From the NCBI GenBank assembly GCA_000711775.1, contig ARYC01000584.1, forward strand, positions 94,344 to 158,343: DNA of 64,000 nucleotides, read 5' to 3'. This DNA is from Oxytricha trifallax (Eukaryota > Ciliophora > Spirotrichea > Sporadotrichida > Oxytrichidae). This document shows, one piece after another, positions 39,421-51,920 of this stretch. Below the pieces are notes generated by a model. That model was given only the letters and a program-made list of their open reading frames with translations. It searched no databases and was not told where the DNA came from. Position numbers and translations under genes: made by a program. How positions within the stretch are numbered: position 1 is the stretch's first letter; every line of letters begins with the position of its first letter.

Positions 39421-41271
39421 TCATTCAGCATAGTCATTTAGTGATCTCAGAGCTGCTCCACTAGATTTAATTTAGTGCAGTCTTGCTTAGAGGGGTGTGG
39501 ATATATTTGCACTTCCATTTATTGGTCCTTTTTATGTACTGTTGAAGTTTGATAAGGTTTTGGTGATACTGTTGCCAATTACTCCAACATAAGAGCTGTT
39601 TGGTCTTGGTACATGATTTTCTTTATACTATTCCCCTGTTTTGTAGGGCACCTTATGTTAAGATTGCTGATGAGATTTCAAAGATGGAGATAGTAAATGG
39701 TCTTATGTACTTCTAAACTCATAAGTTTTCTCGTTTTCATTACCTCTAGTTGTTGATAATTTGTAATTTCTTAAGGGTTTCATGTTACTAAGCAAATCCC
39801 CTCTGATTGATTAAGAAGTTGTACTTTAATATCTTTAGCCAATATCGTTATTTGTGTTATAGTTCTCTTGATTTTGATAATCACTAATCATTGGTTGCTT
39901 GGATGGTATTTAATCATAATCGGTGTCTACTTTAATAGGTTAAAGTAAGATAGATTTGTAACTTGAATTCTTAGTCAAAGTACCATTTCTTAAAGCTGCT
40001 AACTTAGAGCTGGTATTTTAATCGTTATAGTTTCTGTCAAGTGTATCAGCCATATTTATGCTCTAGGTTGCACTGAATACTTGAGTATTATTTCTACTTT
40101 CAAATACATTTGTGGACTTCTTTTGTGTTGATTAAAAGTCAAATATTTATTGATTTTTGGTTTTTAATTCATTCTTGAGATCCTAAGATTCTTTCATTAG
40201 ATAAGTGATTGTTTAATGCTGATCCTCTGTAAATTGCTTGATTAAGAGTTTTTCAGTGTAAATTTTAAGTTCAGCATCTAAATTGCTTTCTTTTCTCACT
40301 AAACTTTCTATTCTTTGTGTATGAGATCTTACTTAAGATGCTAAATCATTAATCTCACTTCTCAGAGCTTGCTCTTATGAAGTAAGTCTATCAGTATTGA
40401 TAACCAAATTAGAAAGCTATTATTCTAATTCATTTTGTTTTTCAATTGCTTTTGTTTTATTAAGTTCCTCTTTAAGTCTTTCTTAAATTGATCCGTGAAT
40501 TTATTCAACTAGCTTAGATACTTCAACGTTAACTTTTAGCAGAATGTTTTGAATCTTTATTAAAAATTCTTCAATGACTCTCTTTTCTTTACTTAATTGC
40601 TTGATTTTCAAATCTTTAGACACTATTTCCCTCTTACTACTCTCTAAATTTGTGATAGTTTGGTCTACTTATTGATCAATGACTTGCTTCTATTGGTCAT
40701 TTTAGTAAATTTGGTTGTTAAGTTAGTTATTTTCCTCGTTTAATTTCTGAATGAGTTATTATAACTCCTTTATTTTACTTTAACTTTGCATATCTTAGTC
40801 CTTCACTTACTGTAGCTCTCTTTAAATCTACTGCTTTTGTGTCTTATAATTCTCCATTTCATTGCTGAGATACCTCTACTTTTCTGTGTTAATCTGTTCA
40901 TGAGTGTGCTGACTGCCGACTCTATTTTCTAATTACTCAATTTTCTTCTCCATGAGTTTGTTGTCTTACTTCGCTAGTTAAACTTCATCCAGTATAACAT
41001 CGAATTGCTCTAATGCTAAGTTTGTGAAGTTCTTCAAATCAATAGTTATTTAGTTTAAGGATTTGAGTTTATCTTCTTGATGAGTGAGAGTAGAGAAAGT
41101 GTCGAAGGATTGCTTTAAGAGGTAAAGTTGCTCTTTTGTGTGTCTGGTGAACAGTTCTGATAGGATTTCTGATATACCAAGTCTCTTAAGCAATTCATCA
41201 ATAAATTACAAATATACAATAATGCGATCTATGAATTAGAAACTGATGAGAAGTATCTATAAATAAATCAT
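39421..41271 (-). CDS. Coiled-coil protein, about 600 residues
   Basis: A long TGA-free frame. Residues about 20-400 are coiled coil with strong heptads (for example MEKKIEQLENRVGSQHTHEQ). The C-terminal third is Ser/Asn/Gln-rich and ends with IKSSGAALRSLNDYAE and TGA. Start is placed at 41271 because it is the first ATG of the frame, but the first ~30 codons are AT-rich and only 7 bp separate this ATG from the divergent ATG of the next gene, so the real start may be hidden behind an IES. No family named. Confidence 0.7.
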
Positions 41272-41278
41272 AAATAAA

Positions 41279-42068
41279 ATGGCTTTGAATTAATTGGAAG
41301 AATACAGGAGGAGATAATCAACTAGATATTCAGTCATTGAAGGTAATAACATTCTAAATATATTCATTATGAAAAGAGCAAGAGCAGGTAGAGAGCTAAC
41401 AAGAAAAACTGATTAATTAAGATGAAGAAGAAAGAAAGCGACAAGAATAAAAAGATCTTGAATTTGCTAAATAATTAGAAGTAATCATTTATTTTAAGTA
41501 TGTTTATTGTGATATTAGGAAGAATTCATCCGTGAAAGCTAATATTCCAGTAGCAATCGACAATCATCAAATCTGAATGATTCTTAATTAAGTTATGATT
41601 ACGATGCAACTCCTCATGAAAATAACAATAATTTCAGCTATTAGTATGATGATTCCATGGATTAATAGAATGATATAATGCATAAATTACATGATGAAGA
41701 ATCTGAAGATCGGAAGAGCGGCTGATAGACAGAAAGTAGATACACTCATTCCTGATGAGATTGATGCCATGGATGATGAATAGCAGCAACAAATGTTCCT
41801 GCTGGAACAACAAATACTTTATCAATAATATTAGCGATAGAGTTAATAAAATAATAGATAATCATAGTAGTAAACTAATTCAGGTCAATCATCATAAAAC
41901 AGACTACTACAATTTAGATAGCAGCAATAGCAACAAACCAGAAGTGAATCAGTTAGTTATTAGGATTTGGGCGATTAAATCAAGCATAGAAGGAGACTAT
42001 ATAAAGTTGCTGTTGCCTCAGTTATAATGATTATTGTTTATATTATAGTGCTATCGACACTTATATGA
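41279..42068 (+). CDS. Tail-anchored protein with an acidic, Gln-rich cytosolic part
   Basis: ATG at 41279 (MALNQLEEYRRRQSTRYSVIE). An intron-like gap at 41343-41376 and a GT-AG intron at 41481-41518 follow. A charged helix (DLEFAKQLEEEF) resembles a ubiquitin-interacting motif but is not diagnostic. After a frame break near 41707-41721 the frame continues from DRQKVDTLIPDEIDAMDDE through a poly-Gln stretch to a single C-terminal hydrophobic helix (VAVASVIMIIVYIIVLSTLI), then TGA. That is the layout of tail-anchored proteins. The break may be an unrecognised small IES or a sequence error. It converges with the kinase gene, 42 bp between stops. Confidence 0.65.
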
Positions 42069-42110
42069 CTATGTAATTATATTGGTAATGATTTATTAAT
42101 CACTGTTGCT

Positions 42111-43981
42111 TCATTATCTTCCTGAAAGTATCAAATGATATTATTCTCTCTTCTTATAATATACAATTACATAAATTATATCAAACTACAAATTGTAAAT
42201 GGTGTTCTTCCTATCAATAGTGTTTAATCTATTGAGGAAACCAGTATTTGTCTATTCATTATCATTAGTTGTTTTAGAGGTATCATTAAATCCATTCCCC
42301 ACTTTTTATATCTGAAACTTATCTATAGTCTTATCCATTTATTTCACAAATTCCTTTGCCTTATTAGCATTAACTATAAAATTGTGTATTAATTAAATTA
42401 GTTAGAATTTATATTAATATATATTAGTAGAAGAATTCTTAATTGTATCAAACAACTGCTATCTCGTAACATTCTTGTTCTCATCATTTCCACTAATCAT
42501 ACAAAATGTTTTCTTGATAATGTTATCATCCACTTCCCCTCTTAGCTCAATCATTGCAGCGATAAAATCAGAGAACTTTATCTTTCCAGTTCGTTTATCA
42601 GCAAAAAGATGAAACATTTTATCTAAATCTCTCAGGACTTAGCTGTTCTCTCCATACTATGGTTTTAACTACTATTTCAATGAATCTTTTAACAAGTACC
42701 CATCCCCATTTGAATCTAAGACTTAAAACAGCTAAGTCAACTCGCCATATCTCTACTCTGGCAGTAATCTCGTGGCTATGTACAATAGCATACCTCTTTT
42801 AATAATGTTCATTCGCCTACGCTTGATAGTAGGTCTAAACTGCATATTATCACGAATTAAATTTTGGCTAATGTCTTGTTATATTTCTGTTTAAGTATGC
42901 TTGAATAAATCATGCTTAAGAGCTTTCTTGGCACTCCATCTTTTAGTCATGTCTCTGTTCAGTAAACCTTCAAGGACTTCTTTTATAAGGAGGATATTCT
43001 CATAGTTACTCCAGACTTAGTGATTAAATTAAAGTTCTTAACTCATCAGACCCCAGAACTACTCTTTGTCATTGTTTTAACTACTCAATTTAAAAGGGAA
43101 TTCTTGGCCACTCAGTAGATAGTACATAAGCACACCTGCTGCATATTCATCTATTTTTCTATCGTATTTTCCAATGAATATTTCAGGGGCTGTGAATTCC
43201 ATGCCTGGCAATACATTAGTTAGATTTTGATCTCTGTAAGATAGTTGCACTGCATTATCAAAAGACATAAGTTGTATATATACATTTCCTTGTTTATCTG
43301 TGTTTATCAAAACTGAAGTCAGTCTTATTTCTCTATGGACTATGCATTCGTTGTGAAGATATAATTCAGTATAAATGATAAGTTAGATTTAGATTATGAA
43401 TTATAATTGATGGCAGAGAGTAGTTACTTAACTAGGGATATAATCATTTTTTCAGACAGATTTTTATTGTTTGATAGCCATTAAGTTAGAAATCCACCTC
43501 TGCAAAATCTGATTGAAAAAATTAATAATTTAAAAATAGTTTACTCTTTGACTATGTGAGCTGTGCTTTGGTATATGAAAACTTCAATAATCTTTGGAAT
43601 GTTAGGGTGATCCTAAATTATTGTATGTTATAAGTTAATTTATTTACCAATTTAGATAGCAGGTCAACCTCTTAAAGGATTGCTTTTTCTGATTATGGAT
43701 TGTAATAACTGATACTTTTACAGACATATCTCTTTCCTGAAACTCTATTCTTCAACAATGAGATTTCTAAAATACACGATATAAATTTATTTTTATTTAT
43801 ATAGTATGGTCTTACTTGTTCTCTCCTTTACTGAGGGAAGATTTTTCTCGAATTCATATTCTTTAAGGTAATGATGATATTTAATTGGTACGACATCTTT
43901 GAAGCAAAAAGCATTCTTTTCACTCACACCAAATAAAAAGTCTTAAGATTTCCTGTAGTTAGTTTCGCAGCAACCACCCAT
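42111..43981 (-). CDS. CDPK-like protein with degenerate kinase domain and EF-hands (probable pseudokinase)
   Basis: Starts MGGCCETNYRKS: Gly2 for myristoylation and two Cys for palmitoylation, so membrane targeting is likely. Kinase features: YVCKSI (Lys of beta3), an LQEVDLLSKLDHPNI helix (Glu), but the catalytic loop reads HREIRLTSVL instead of HRDxKxxN and the DFG position reads SFD. APE and the following Asp are kept (TAPEIFIGKYDRKIDEYAAG). C-terminal EF-hands: a loop DSNGDGYLLKDS and a poorer one around DKRTGKIKFSD. No good glycine loop is seen. The intron after residue ~52 is GT-AG; IES/intron gaps also lie near 43390-43500 and 42385-42430. Likely a calcium-responsive scaffold rather than an active kinase; inference. 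Confidence 0.85.
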
Positions 43982-44218
43982 TACAAGTTTATTTATTTTC
44001 AATTTAATTCATTATCATTATTGCTTTGTAAATGACTCGCAATATTCTTATGCCTATGCTTTTTTAATTACAAATTTCTTAAATTAGCCTTAAAATTATA
44101 TATGAATACTCAATTGAAAATTAATTCTAAGTTACACGCGAAACACTCACTCTAAATATTATTATTGCTAGTGATTGTTGTCTCAAATCATTAGATGTTA
44201 ATTATATTTCACTTTATC

Positions 44219-47200
44219 TTATATTTAATTCTAAGTTGACCAACGAAACGCTCATCAATATTGATATACTCGCACTCTGCATCATTGAAAATTCTCTCCC
44301 AATATATTTCTGCTTATTGTTCATTATTTGTATGTAAATTCTAAAGAAACATTTCGCTATTTTTCAGAGCAACCAATATATCACAGGCTTCAGAAGTTGC
44401 GAGTAATTTACTCTCGAAATTTCTTAAAATTATTAAGATTATCTTATAGACGCCTATCCAGCTATCTCTGAATATCAAATTAAAAAGTCTGGTGGTTTAA
44501 GACAGTGGGATAGTACTAGTAAACAAGCTAATAAACCAATCTGAAGAGAACATTTCAACTTCAACTTAATTATCTTTGAAATGTTGCTATAAGTTAGGCA
44601 GTTTCTCCTTGAGCAGGGCATCAACTATTTTACAGTGTTTATACAACCCCTCAAACCCACTCATGTACACATCCTTCAATTCATAGTCAGATAGGAGTGT
44701 TTCCAGTAGGTAAAATGCGATAACTTCATCAGAATGCAGTAGTAAGCACGCACTTAAGAAATTCATGCCTTAAATATACCCTCTATTCTGATCTAACTTA
44801 CACAGGTTAATAAGTACTCTATTTAATACCCCACTACCCTCGCCATCTTTTGAAAAATAGGAGATATCAGGAAAAGTTCTAAAGAGGTCACGCTAAATTT
44901 GATTTTCATCTATCACAATCATGTCTGCATCGTTTAATGCAATAATAAATATTAATTATAAATTGAAATGCTTCATATCTCTTCTTTATTGCTTGATAAT
45001 CAAAGACTTTTCGTGTTTTGTTATCGTTGAATAACAATAGATTTTGGTGATTTTAAAAATAAATTCAAAGAATGTAGTTACTAAATGCTACTAAAGTTAT
45101 TTCACTGCAATTATCTTAGTAGATGATTACATTCTCAGTTTATTGATTTCAATTTCACTTTAATTTAAGGGGAAATTATTTTTTTCCTATTTTTTTAATA
45201 AAAATTAATATTTAGTTTAAGATAAATCTTTAAATCATTATAAATCCCTGATGGAATATGTATATTAGTTTTTCTTTTACGATTTCCCAAATCATTCTAT
45301 TTTAATATTATTAATGATTTGAATCCATTTGAGGCAATTTTCACATAAACTCATATCAAAATATTGTTACTTAATGCACTCACAATTTGATCTCTTTTTC
45401 ATTCTACATTAAAATATATTTAAAAAAGTAAATTTTGAACTTACAATTTAGATTTCCTCAGGATTATTGCTTTCTAAACATTACTTATGATTGAATCCCT
45501 TTAACACTCTCCCAGGATCTACTGCACTGTATTTGATTAGTTAGAACTTTGTTTCTGACTCAAAGTGTCTATACCAGTTATGATTGAGCTCTACTGAGAT
45601 AGATCGAATTGGTCAGATTGAATATTTTGTGTACTCATATTTGCACGATTTTATGTGCCACCTAAGTTATTGAGAGTGTTACTTGATATTTAGGTTTCTA
45701 CGTATTTTGTCATGCGGTTTCTACTGATGCTCGTAGTATCATTGTGATCGCTAAACTGATTTATCAATGATCTGTTGCTTTTAGGAGATTTAAGACAGTT
45801 CTCGATCAAGTTATTAGATGATTGATCGAAGAATTTTCGCTTATTAATTACACTTGTGTTGTTTTCATTTGAGGCAGTTTCAGTATAATGCAAATTTGAT
45901 GAATGACTCTAGCCTCTTGGAGAACCTTCGAAAGCATTCGGCATGGAAAGCCTCTCTACAGTAATAGTGTTTTAAAATGGTTTAATATTGCTCATTTTTG
46001 AAGTTGCAGTAGAATCTATAAAACTCTTTGGTTACTGCTTAATCGATTCAGTCCCCATATATGACTTATTAACTAAAGCAGCCTGATAGTTATTGGTATA
46101 CTTTTTTACCATTTTACGAGTGTGATAACTAGAAGAAGAATTGTTGTTGTTTTCAATTTGTTTTTAAGTCAACTTACTAGAAGTTTTAATCATTTTGCTC
46201 ATAGGACCTGCTAGATTAGTTGGTTAAACAATCACTTATGGTTAATTGCTGCTTTGTTCTCTTTCTATACTAAAAATTTGAGGTTTTTAAGCTTCCAGGT
46301 TACTCGCTTTCTATTCAATTATTAAATATAATTATAACCCTGTGTTATATAGTATATCTAACATTAATTTATATTGTTGATTAAATCTAAATTGTATTAT
46401 TCACCTGTCTTAAACTTTTTTAATTAATAGATGTTGATTAATTAAATAACTTCGAATCTTTTGAAGAAATATAAGCTGCCTGAAATAAGGGCTTCTTTGC
46501 AATTAGTTAATTAATTTTGGCTTCTTTTTCATCGCTAAGTATGCTTTAATTGTTTATGTTGCTTTTATCGTCTACAGATTCAGTCAAAGTATTTTTTTAA
46601 TATAATTTATTTTAAAGTATAAAAATAGTATGTTTCTTGAGGTTGATTGGAGAACCCTTTGGTGAATTTTATAAAAATTTCATATTAGACTTTTTGGCAC
46701 TTCCAGTTTTCAAGAATTCATTATGTATATCTTAATTACCACTGATTAAAGTATTTTTATTCTTTATGCTGCTTATTTCTATAGTCTAGCCGAGTGACGA
46801 TGTAATAATATTATTGTGATTAGCATTATTTTTTAGATTAGTAGGGATAGTTTGCTTTTTTACAAATTTCGAGTCATCTGTAGTGTTTTAATTGGTATTG
46901 ATTTAATTGTTAAGTTTGAGGTTTTAAGGACTTAAATACTTGAATCTTTTGGTCTCAATTAAGTTGGTTGCATCACTTTGCGATTATTTAAATAATGAGG
47001 AGATCTATTGATTGTTGCTATGATGATTATTATAATGAGTTGTCGCCTAGATTCTCTTGTTTAACTATGAGGACTGTGTTTAGTAACTCACTTTATCTTA
47101 AATTGACTGTCTTGATGAGGCTAGTTCATTCAATAATTGCTGAGTATGACTCCCTGCATGATTTTAAGCGATATTGGTGTCTAAGCTTTATTAAGAAATA

Positions 47201-50200
47201 AGCTGAGTGTTTCTCTGTGTTTTCAATCCAGCACTCTAATTCCCGTACAACGAAGAAGTAGTGCTTTTTAATCTCGTATCTTTCTTGCCGATTTTCTTGC
47301 TAAAATTGAAGTTAAGACTGCAATCACTCTGCATACTATTAGTTGGGGACATCATTCAAAACCCCAAAACCCCTTAGTGAGGTTTATAAGTGCTTTGATT
47401 TGTAGGGTATAGTTGGGGTCTTATTGGGGTTAGTAGAGAAATTAGGCCAATTTTCAAAATGAGAAATAGAAATTAGCGAAATCTAGGGTCTATTTATGAT
47501 GAGTAATATTTAGATTTACTGCTTAAGCTTCGGTATGGTACAAGTTTTAATATAGACTAAGTCAAACCAGTGTTGAATTATACAGCCATAGCAAGACTCC
47601 TACACAAGAGTGCCCCAACCGTTAGGTATCATTGCTTGTTAGCTGTTTAACATTATAACTCAGGCTCTTGAAAACATCCTGCAAGAAAATAAAAGTTCTC
47701 ACAGGTCCATATTGACTATCTCTGTGACTCTAAGACATTAAAGTATTGGCTCACTTTCCTCTTGACTAACGAGCTGTCATGTTTCATCGCAAGTTTCCAG
47801 ACATGCGTATCTCTCCTTAGACTATAGCCAATATTTATAGACGAAATGGTATTACTTTCAAGACTGTCAACAGAGTTAAGAAAGTGATTGATTTTACAGT
47901 GCCATTTTATAGCAATAATTTAAACTATATTTATGATTAAATGCAGAGAGCTATTGATAATAACATCAAGTTCATACATGCAGATGAAGCTGTGTTTACG
48001 TTCAACACTTTTATCAATAAGCCATGGTACAAGAAGTATGATAACATAGAAATTTATGACTAAAAAGTAAAGGTAGTCACTCATGCAATTTTAGCTGGTA
48101 TAAGTGAAGATTCAGGCTTAGAGAGTTATGTGATTCACCCTCGCTCTATTAAGCGAGAGTAGTATATAGAGTTCCTACATAGCTCAGAGAGAAGTATAGC
48201 AACCAAGAGATCATCCTGTTAGTTGATAACCTATCAGTTCATAAGACTAAGGAGTCTAAGAAAGCTTATGAAGAGTTAAACATAACTCCTGTATACAACG
48301 TTCCTTACAGCCCTTAATTTATGGAATAGAATTCTACTGGAGTTAAATAAAGACTCACTACAAGAAGCTTCTGCTGTATCAACTTATGCATGACTTGCCC
48401 ACCGATACAGTAGACTTGATTCAAAGCAGCTGTAAGAGAGTGAGCGTAGATAAGACAACAATTTGTGCGAGAAAGGGAAGAATGAATGTTTATAAATAAG
48501 TTTTAGATTTAAACGAATGAATATATTCACATATTAAACTGGCCCATGAATGGGTTTGGCTTCTCCTTCTTCTCCTCTTCTTATGGCTTGCTTGGGCCCA
48601 TATTTCTTCTCTTTGTGCCAGCTCCTGCATCTATGTTCATTTCATCTGGCTTTTAAACATCTTAATAAAGTCTCTTGCTCAACTTCATGAATTTTCTGTG
48701 ACTTTCTCTCTCTATGAACCTTAGCATGCTCTTTCATAAGATATATACCAGTGCCAGATTTTCCTTCAAAGTTGTATGTCAAAGCTTACTTGAAAGATAA
48801 GGATGCTTCTTAAGTTCCTCTAGCCAAGCTGAGCTTATAAGTATGCCTTGCTTCTTCTAGTCTTCAGGAGAAATAGAATATCGTTTCTTATGTGCTTCTT
48901 CAATAATTTCTCTGAGATAATCCTCTTTTATTGTACCAAGAACACCAAAGAAGAAGTTCCTCTCTGGGAGTTTATTAGAGAATTGTTTCTTGGTAGGAAG
49001 GTAAACTACCACTTCCTCATCTTACATGGCATCCTCATAAAGATTAGTGACTGAAATCTCAGGGTAGTTGGGAATTTCTATTAGTTTAATCTCTTTATTT
49101 TTAAAAGCTATCTTCTCCTCACAAATTATTGCTTTCAAGAATGAAATTTTGGTACCTTCCATAGTTGGAAGGAATAAACCATCTGTATAATATGTTAATA
49201 GTCATCAAGTTATCTTACCATGTAAAGTTAGGTATCGATAGAGATCTTCCTTACTTCTGAACCTTGATATCATTTCTTGAGCCTCGACTCTTTTCATTTG
49301 ATCATTGAGTGATTCCATCTTTGTTCCTCTTCCTATTAATGAATTTCAAATTATAACTTATAGACTTCTGGATCCTATTGTTTAAAATCTTACTATTAAA
49401 TATGGGCATCTTATAGGAGTCAACCCTGCAAAGATACGTGGAGAAAGTTTGCAGAAGCTAAAACAAACTGCAGAGATTGAGCTCCATTTTTATCAATTTA
49501 GTTCATTAAATTAGTACTAAATTTGTTTAATTTTAATTAGAACTGGTACTAAATTTGTTTAATTTTAATTGGTACCAATTAAATAGTACCAAAACTTAAT
49601 TAGTACCTAGTTTTAAACTAATGAGGTTTTAATGGAAAAGTTCCAATATGGTTCAAAACCTAACTGGTACCAGTACCAACCTCAATTTTTTCTAAGTTGG
49701 TACCAAAATTAAAAATATTAAGCATGAATTTAGAAAATTTATAGTTATAAACTTAGTATAAATATGATGTCTAACGCCTAAGAATCAACCATCGTTGTTG
49801 CAGTACCAACTCCTATACAAAGTTACTATAACTAGAGAGGTTATTAGAGCTTTATAATAGAAATTTAAATTTGAATTCTTAAACATGGCGGCTAACTTAA
49901 ATCGCAAAGCAGTCTCTCTTGGCAGTGGATAATCTTAGCTAAACTTTGGATAAACTAAGAAGCAAGAGATCATATACATTGAAAAGGAGCCAGAGCTTAA
50001 AGCTCTTGAGTTTGAATCAGAGGTGTTTGTTCTAGAAATAAATATCAGGAAGCAGAGAGCAGAGATAAGTATTTAAACGCTAATCGAAGATGTTGAGGAG
50101 TTAAAAGAACATCTCCCACTAGAAAAGATTAAAGAATTCTAATGTGATGAATGCTAAAATTTCTTCTCAACTGATTCGAGCTTGAAGAGGCACATCAAAG

Positions 50201-51565
50201 AGATGCTCTCTGGGAGAGCTAAGATATATTTTAAGCACGAAAAGGTCGATGGCAGGTATTAGTGCACGACTTGCATGATCTTACACTCACTCAGCTAAAG
50301 TTAAAAGACACATGCAAAAACATCATTTAAGTGAGTTTTTAATGCAAGATAAAGAAACATAAAAACTTATACCAGCCAAGAGAAAGTCCAATACTGTAGA
50401 GTCTTAAAAGAGAGCAGGAAGAGAGACTTAAGAAGCAGAAACGTTTTGAGTCAATGAACCAACCAGCTAATGAATTATATATAGCATACTTGTAAGAGAG
50501 AGCTATGTATATACCTGCATTAAATGCAGTAGATCTCAGTTTTTGCATTGACAACTATTTACATATTGATGTGCCTAACAAGGCAAAAGTCATAGTAGTT
50601 GATGAGTATGCTTATAAAGTATATCCTTTCAAATATCTTATTAGGAACGAGCAGTATCAAAATGAGTTTGCCAATGAATACATAATACTAAGAGAGGCTC
50701 ATAAAAGGTAATGCAAGAACTTGCTTAAACTCGATGGAGTTATTCTTGGACATGGTTTTATTGCACTTCGACTCAAGAAATTTGAAATGACTCTAAGAGA
50801 TTATCTCTACCATAATAGATACCCAGATGACTTGAATGAGATACTCACGGAAATGACCAAGGGTGTGAAAGAGCTGCATGATCTAGGGTATGTTCATAGA
50901 GATTTGAAGCCAGAAAATGTAATGCTAAATCTCTGTCCTTTAGAAATAGTAGTCATTGATTTCAATAGAGCAATAAGGTAAGAAATAGTGAATTTAGCTA
51001 AAGTGCTAGGCACACCTGGGTACTTCCCAATAAGAGAGAAGTGGACTAATAGCTCTGTTTAGTGGGATGTCTGGGCGGTAGCAGCAATTATTTTAGAGTG
51101 CGATATGGAAAGTATGTCGTACTTCGGAACAAAGCAAGAAAAGTAATCAATAAGCATGGCTGTTAAACATATAGAGCAAGAAGATGTATGCACTTAGATT
51201 AAGAAAATGGTTGAGATGATCATAGTAAGAGCTCCAGCATATCCAAGATCATCATTAGAAGATATACTTGAAACATTAAAGAGAGCTAAGTTCAAGAGAT
51301 ACCACAAAGATAAGCAGATAAAATTTGTTTGAATTAAGCACATTAATACTCATTAAATATTCATTAAATTCACATAAAACTTGCGTTTCTCTACTAACCC
51401 CAATAAGACCCCAACTATACCCTACAAATCAAAGCACTTATAAACCTCACTAAGGGGATTTGGGGTTTTGATTACACTTGGAGGGTGGTGGTCTGTAGAT
51501 TACTATGCGAGTTACTATTATTATTGATTTTGACTTTTGATATATTTGGAAGATGAGGAATTCAT
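44219..51565 (-). CDS. TBC-domain Rab GTPase-activating protein gene interrupted by TBE3
   Basis: GAP for Rab-family GTPases in membrane traffic. The C-terminal TBC domain shows both catalytic fingers: IQRDLFRTFP (IxxDxxR) and YIQGMNFL (YxQ), then VIAFYLLETLLSDY and DWFISLFTSTIP. Upstream lies a long Ser/Asn/Gln-rich region (about 45430-47350). IESs with coding-strand pointers GCATT (44936-44966) and TTTTTAAA (45052-45418) and a GT-AG intron (46311-46404) join in frame. At 47357 TBE3 begins. Beyond its other end the frame continues to an ATG at 51565 (MNSSSSKYIKSQNQQQQQ) when exactly one AAT is kept. TGA stop at 44219-44221. Both finger residues are present, so the protein should be an active GAP. 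Confidence 0.82.
44936..44966 (-). other. Short IES (31 bp) in TBC gene, pointer GCATT
   Basis: Plus-strand AATGC at 44936-44940 and 44967-44971. Removal gives IKKRYEALNDADMIV in frame. Confidence 0.75.
45052..45418 (-). other. IES (367 bp) in TBC gene, pointer TTTTTAAA
   Basis: Plus-strand TTTAAAAA at 45052-45059 and 45419-45426. The codon phase is the same at both copies, so the Ser/Gln-rich region joins the NHQNLLLFNDNKTRK segment in frame. Low-complexity pointer, so some doubt. Confidence 0.65.
47459..48520 (+). pseudogene. TBE3 42K DD34E transposase, frameshifted
   Basis: DD34E motifs IHADEAVF, LLVDNLSVHKTK and the EFYW region are recognisable. Compared with TBE5, single bases are missing near 48180 (CCTACATAGC versus CCTACATAAGC) and near 48316 just before the catalytic Glu. 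Confidence 0.88.
48527..49318 (-). pseudogene. TBE3 22K gene, frameshift near the C terminus
   Basis: Starts at 49318 (MESLNDQMKRVEAQEM). Both introns are present (about 49195-49230 and a 26-nt one near 48790). The frame is open through HKKRYSISPED. In the tail an extra G near 48680 shifts it before the GAGTKRR block. Confidence 0.8.
49885..51332 (+). pseudogene. TBE3 57K zinc-finger/kinase gene, frameshifted
   Basis: Same architecture as in TBE5. Two bases are missing inside the second zinc finger near 50277 (TGCATGATC versus TGCATGAAGTC) and one A is added near 50408. The kinase part (50505-51332) with HRDLKPENVML, VIDFNRAI and QWDVWAVAA is intact in its own frame. Confidence 0.88.
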
Positions 51566-51920
51566 AATTTAATTTATTATCTTTACCCTTATTATATTTA
51601 TTTTATCTTATCAATTACATATATACATTTAAATCTGCAATTTATATAAATAAATTTTAACTTCATATAACTCAAATATAATAAATAACAATATCGTAAA
51701 TTATATATTTATAAGAGATTGTAAATAAATGAGAAATTTTGTATATCAATTTAATTATTAAAATTATAAAAATAGAAATCATCAATTTATTATGATAAGC
51801 AATATATAACAAATAATAAACATATTTAAGTAAAGCTTAACTCTAAATTATATTTAAATGATAGAATCTAAAATACGAATATTATCAACCTTGAATATTA
51901 ATTTAAATAATGACTTATCA
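51566..51920. other. AT-rich upstream region of the TBC gene
   Basis: Very AT-rich, no coding frame. Separates the gene from the satellite array. Confidence 0.5.

Larger units (their letters stand above)
47357..51470. mobile_element. TBE3: telomere-bearing element (4114 bp), target duplication ATT
   Basis: Left end CAAAACCCCAAAACCCC at 47357; right end GGGGATTTGGGGTTTTG to 51470 with one base changed. ATT at 47354-47356 and 51471-51473. Order 42K (+), 22K (-), 57K (+). Very similar to TBE5 along its length. All three genes carry indels. Confidence 0.95.
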
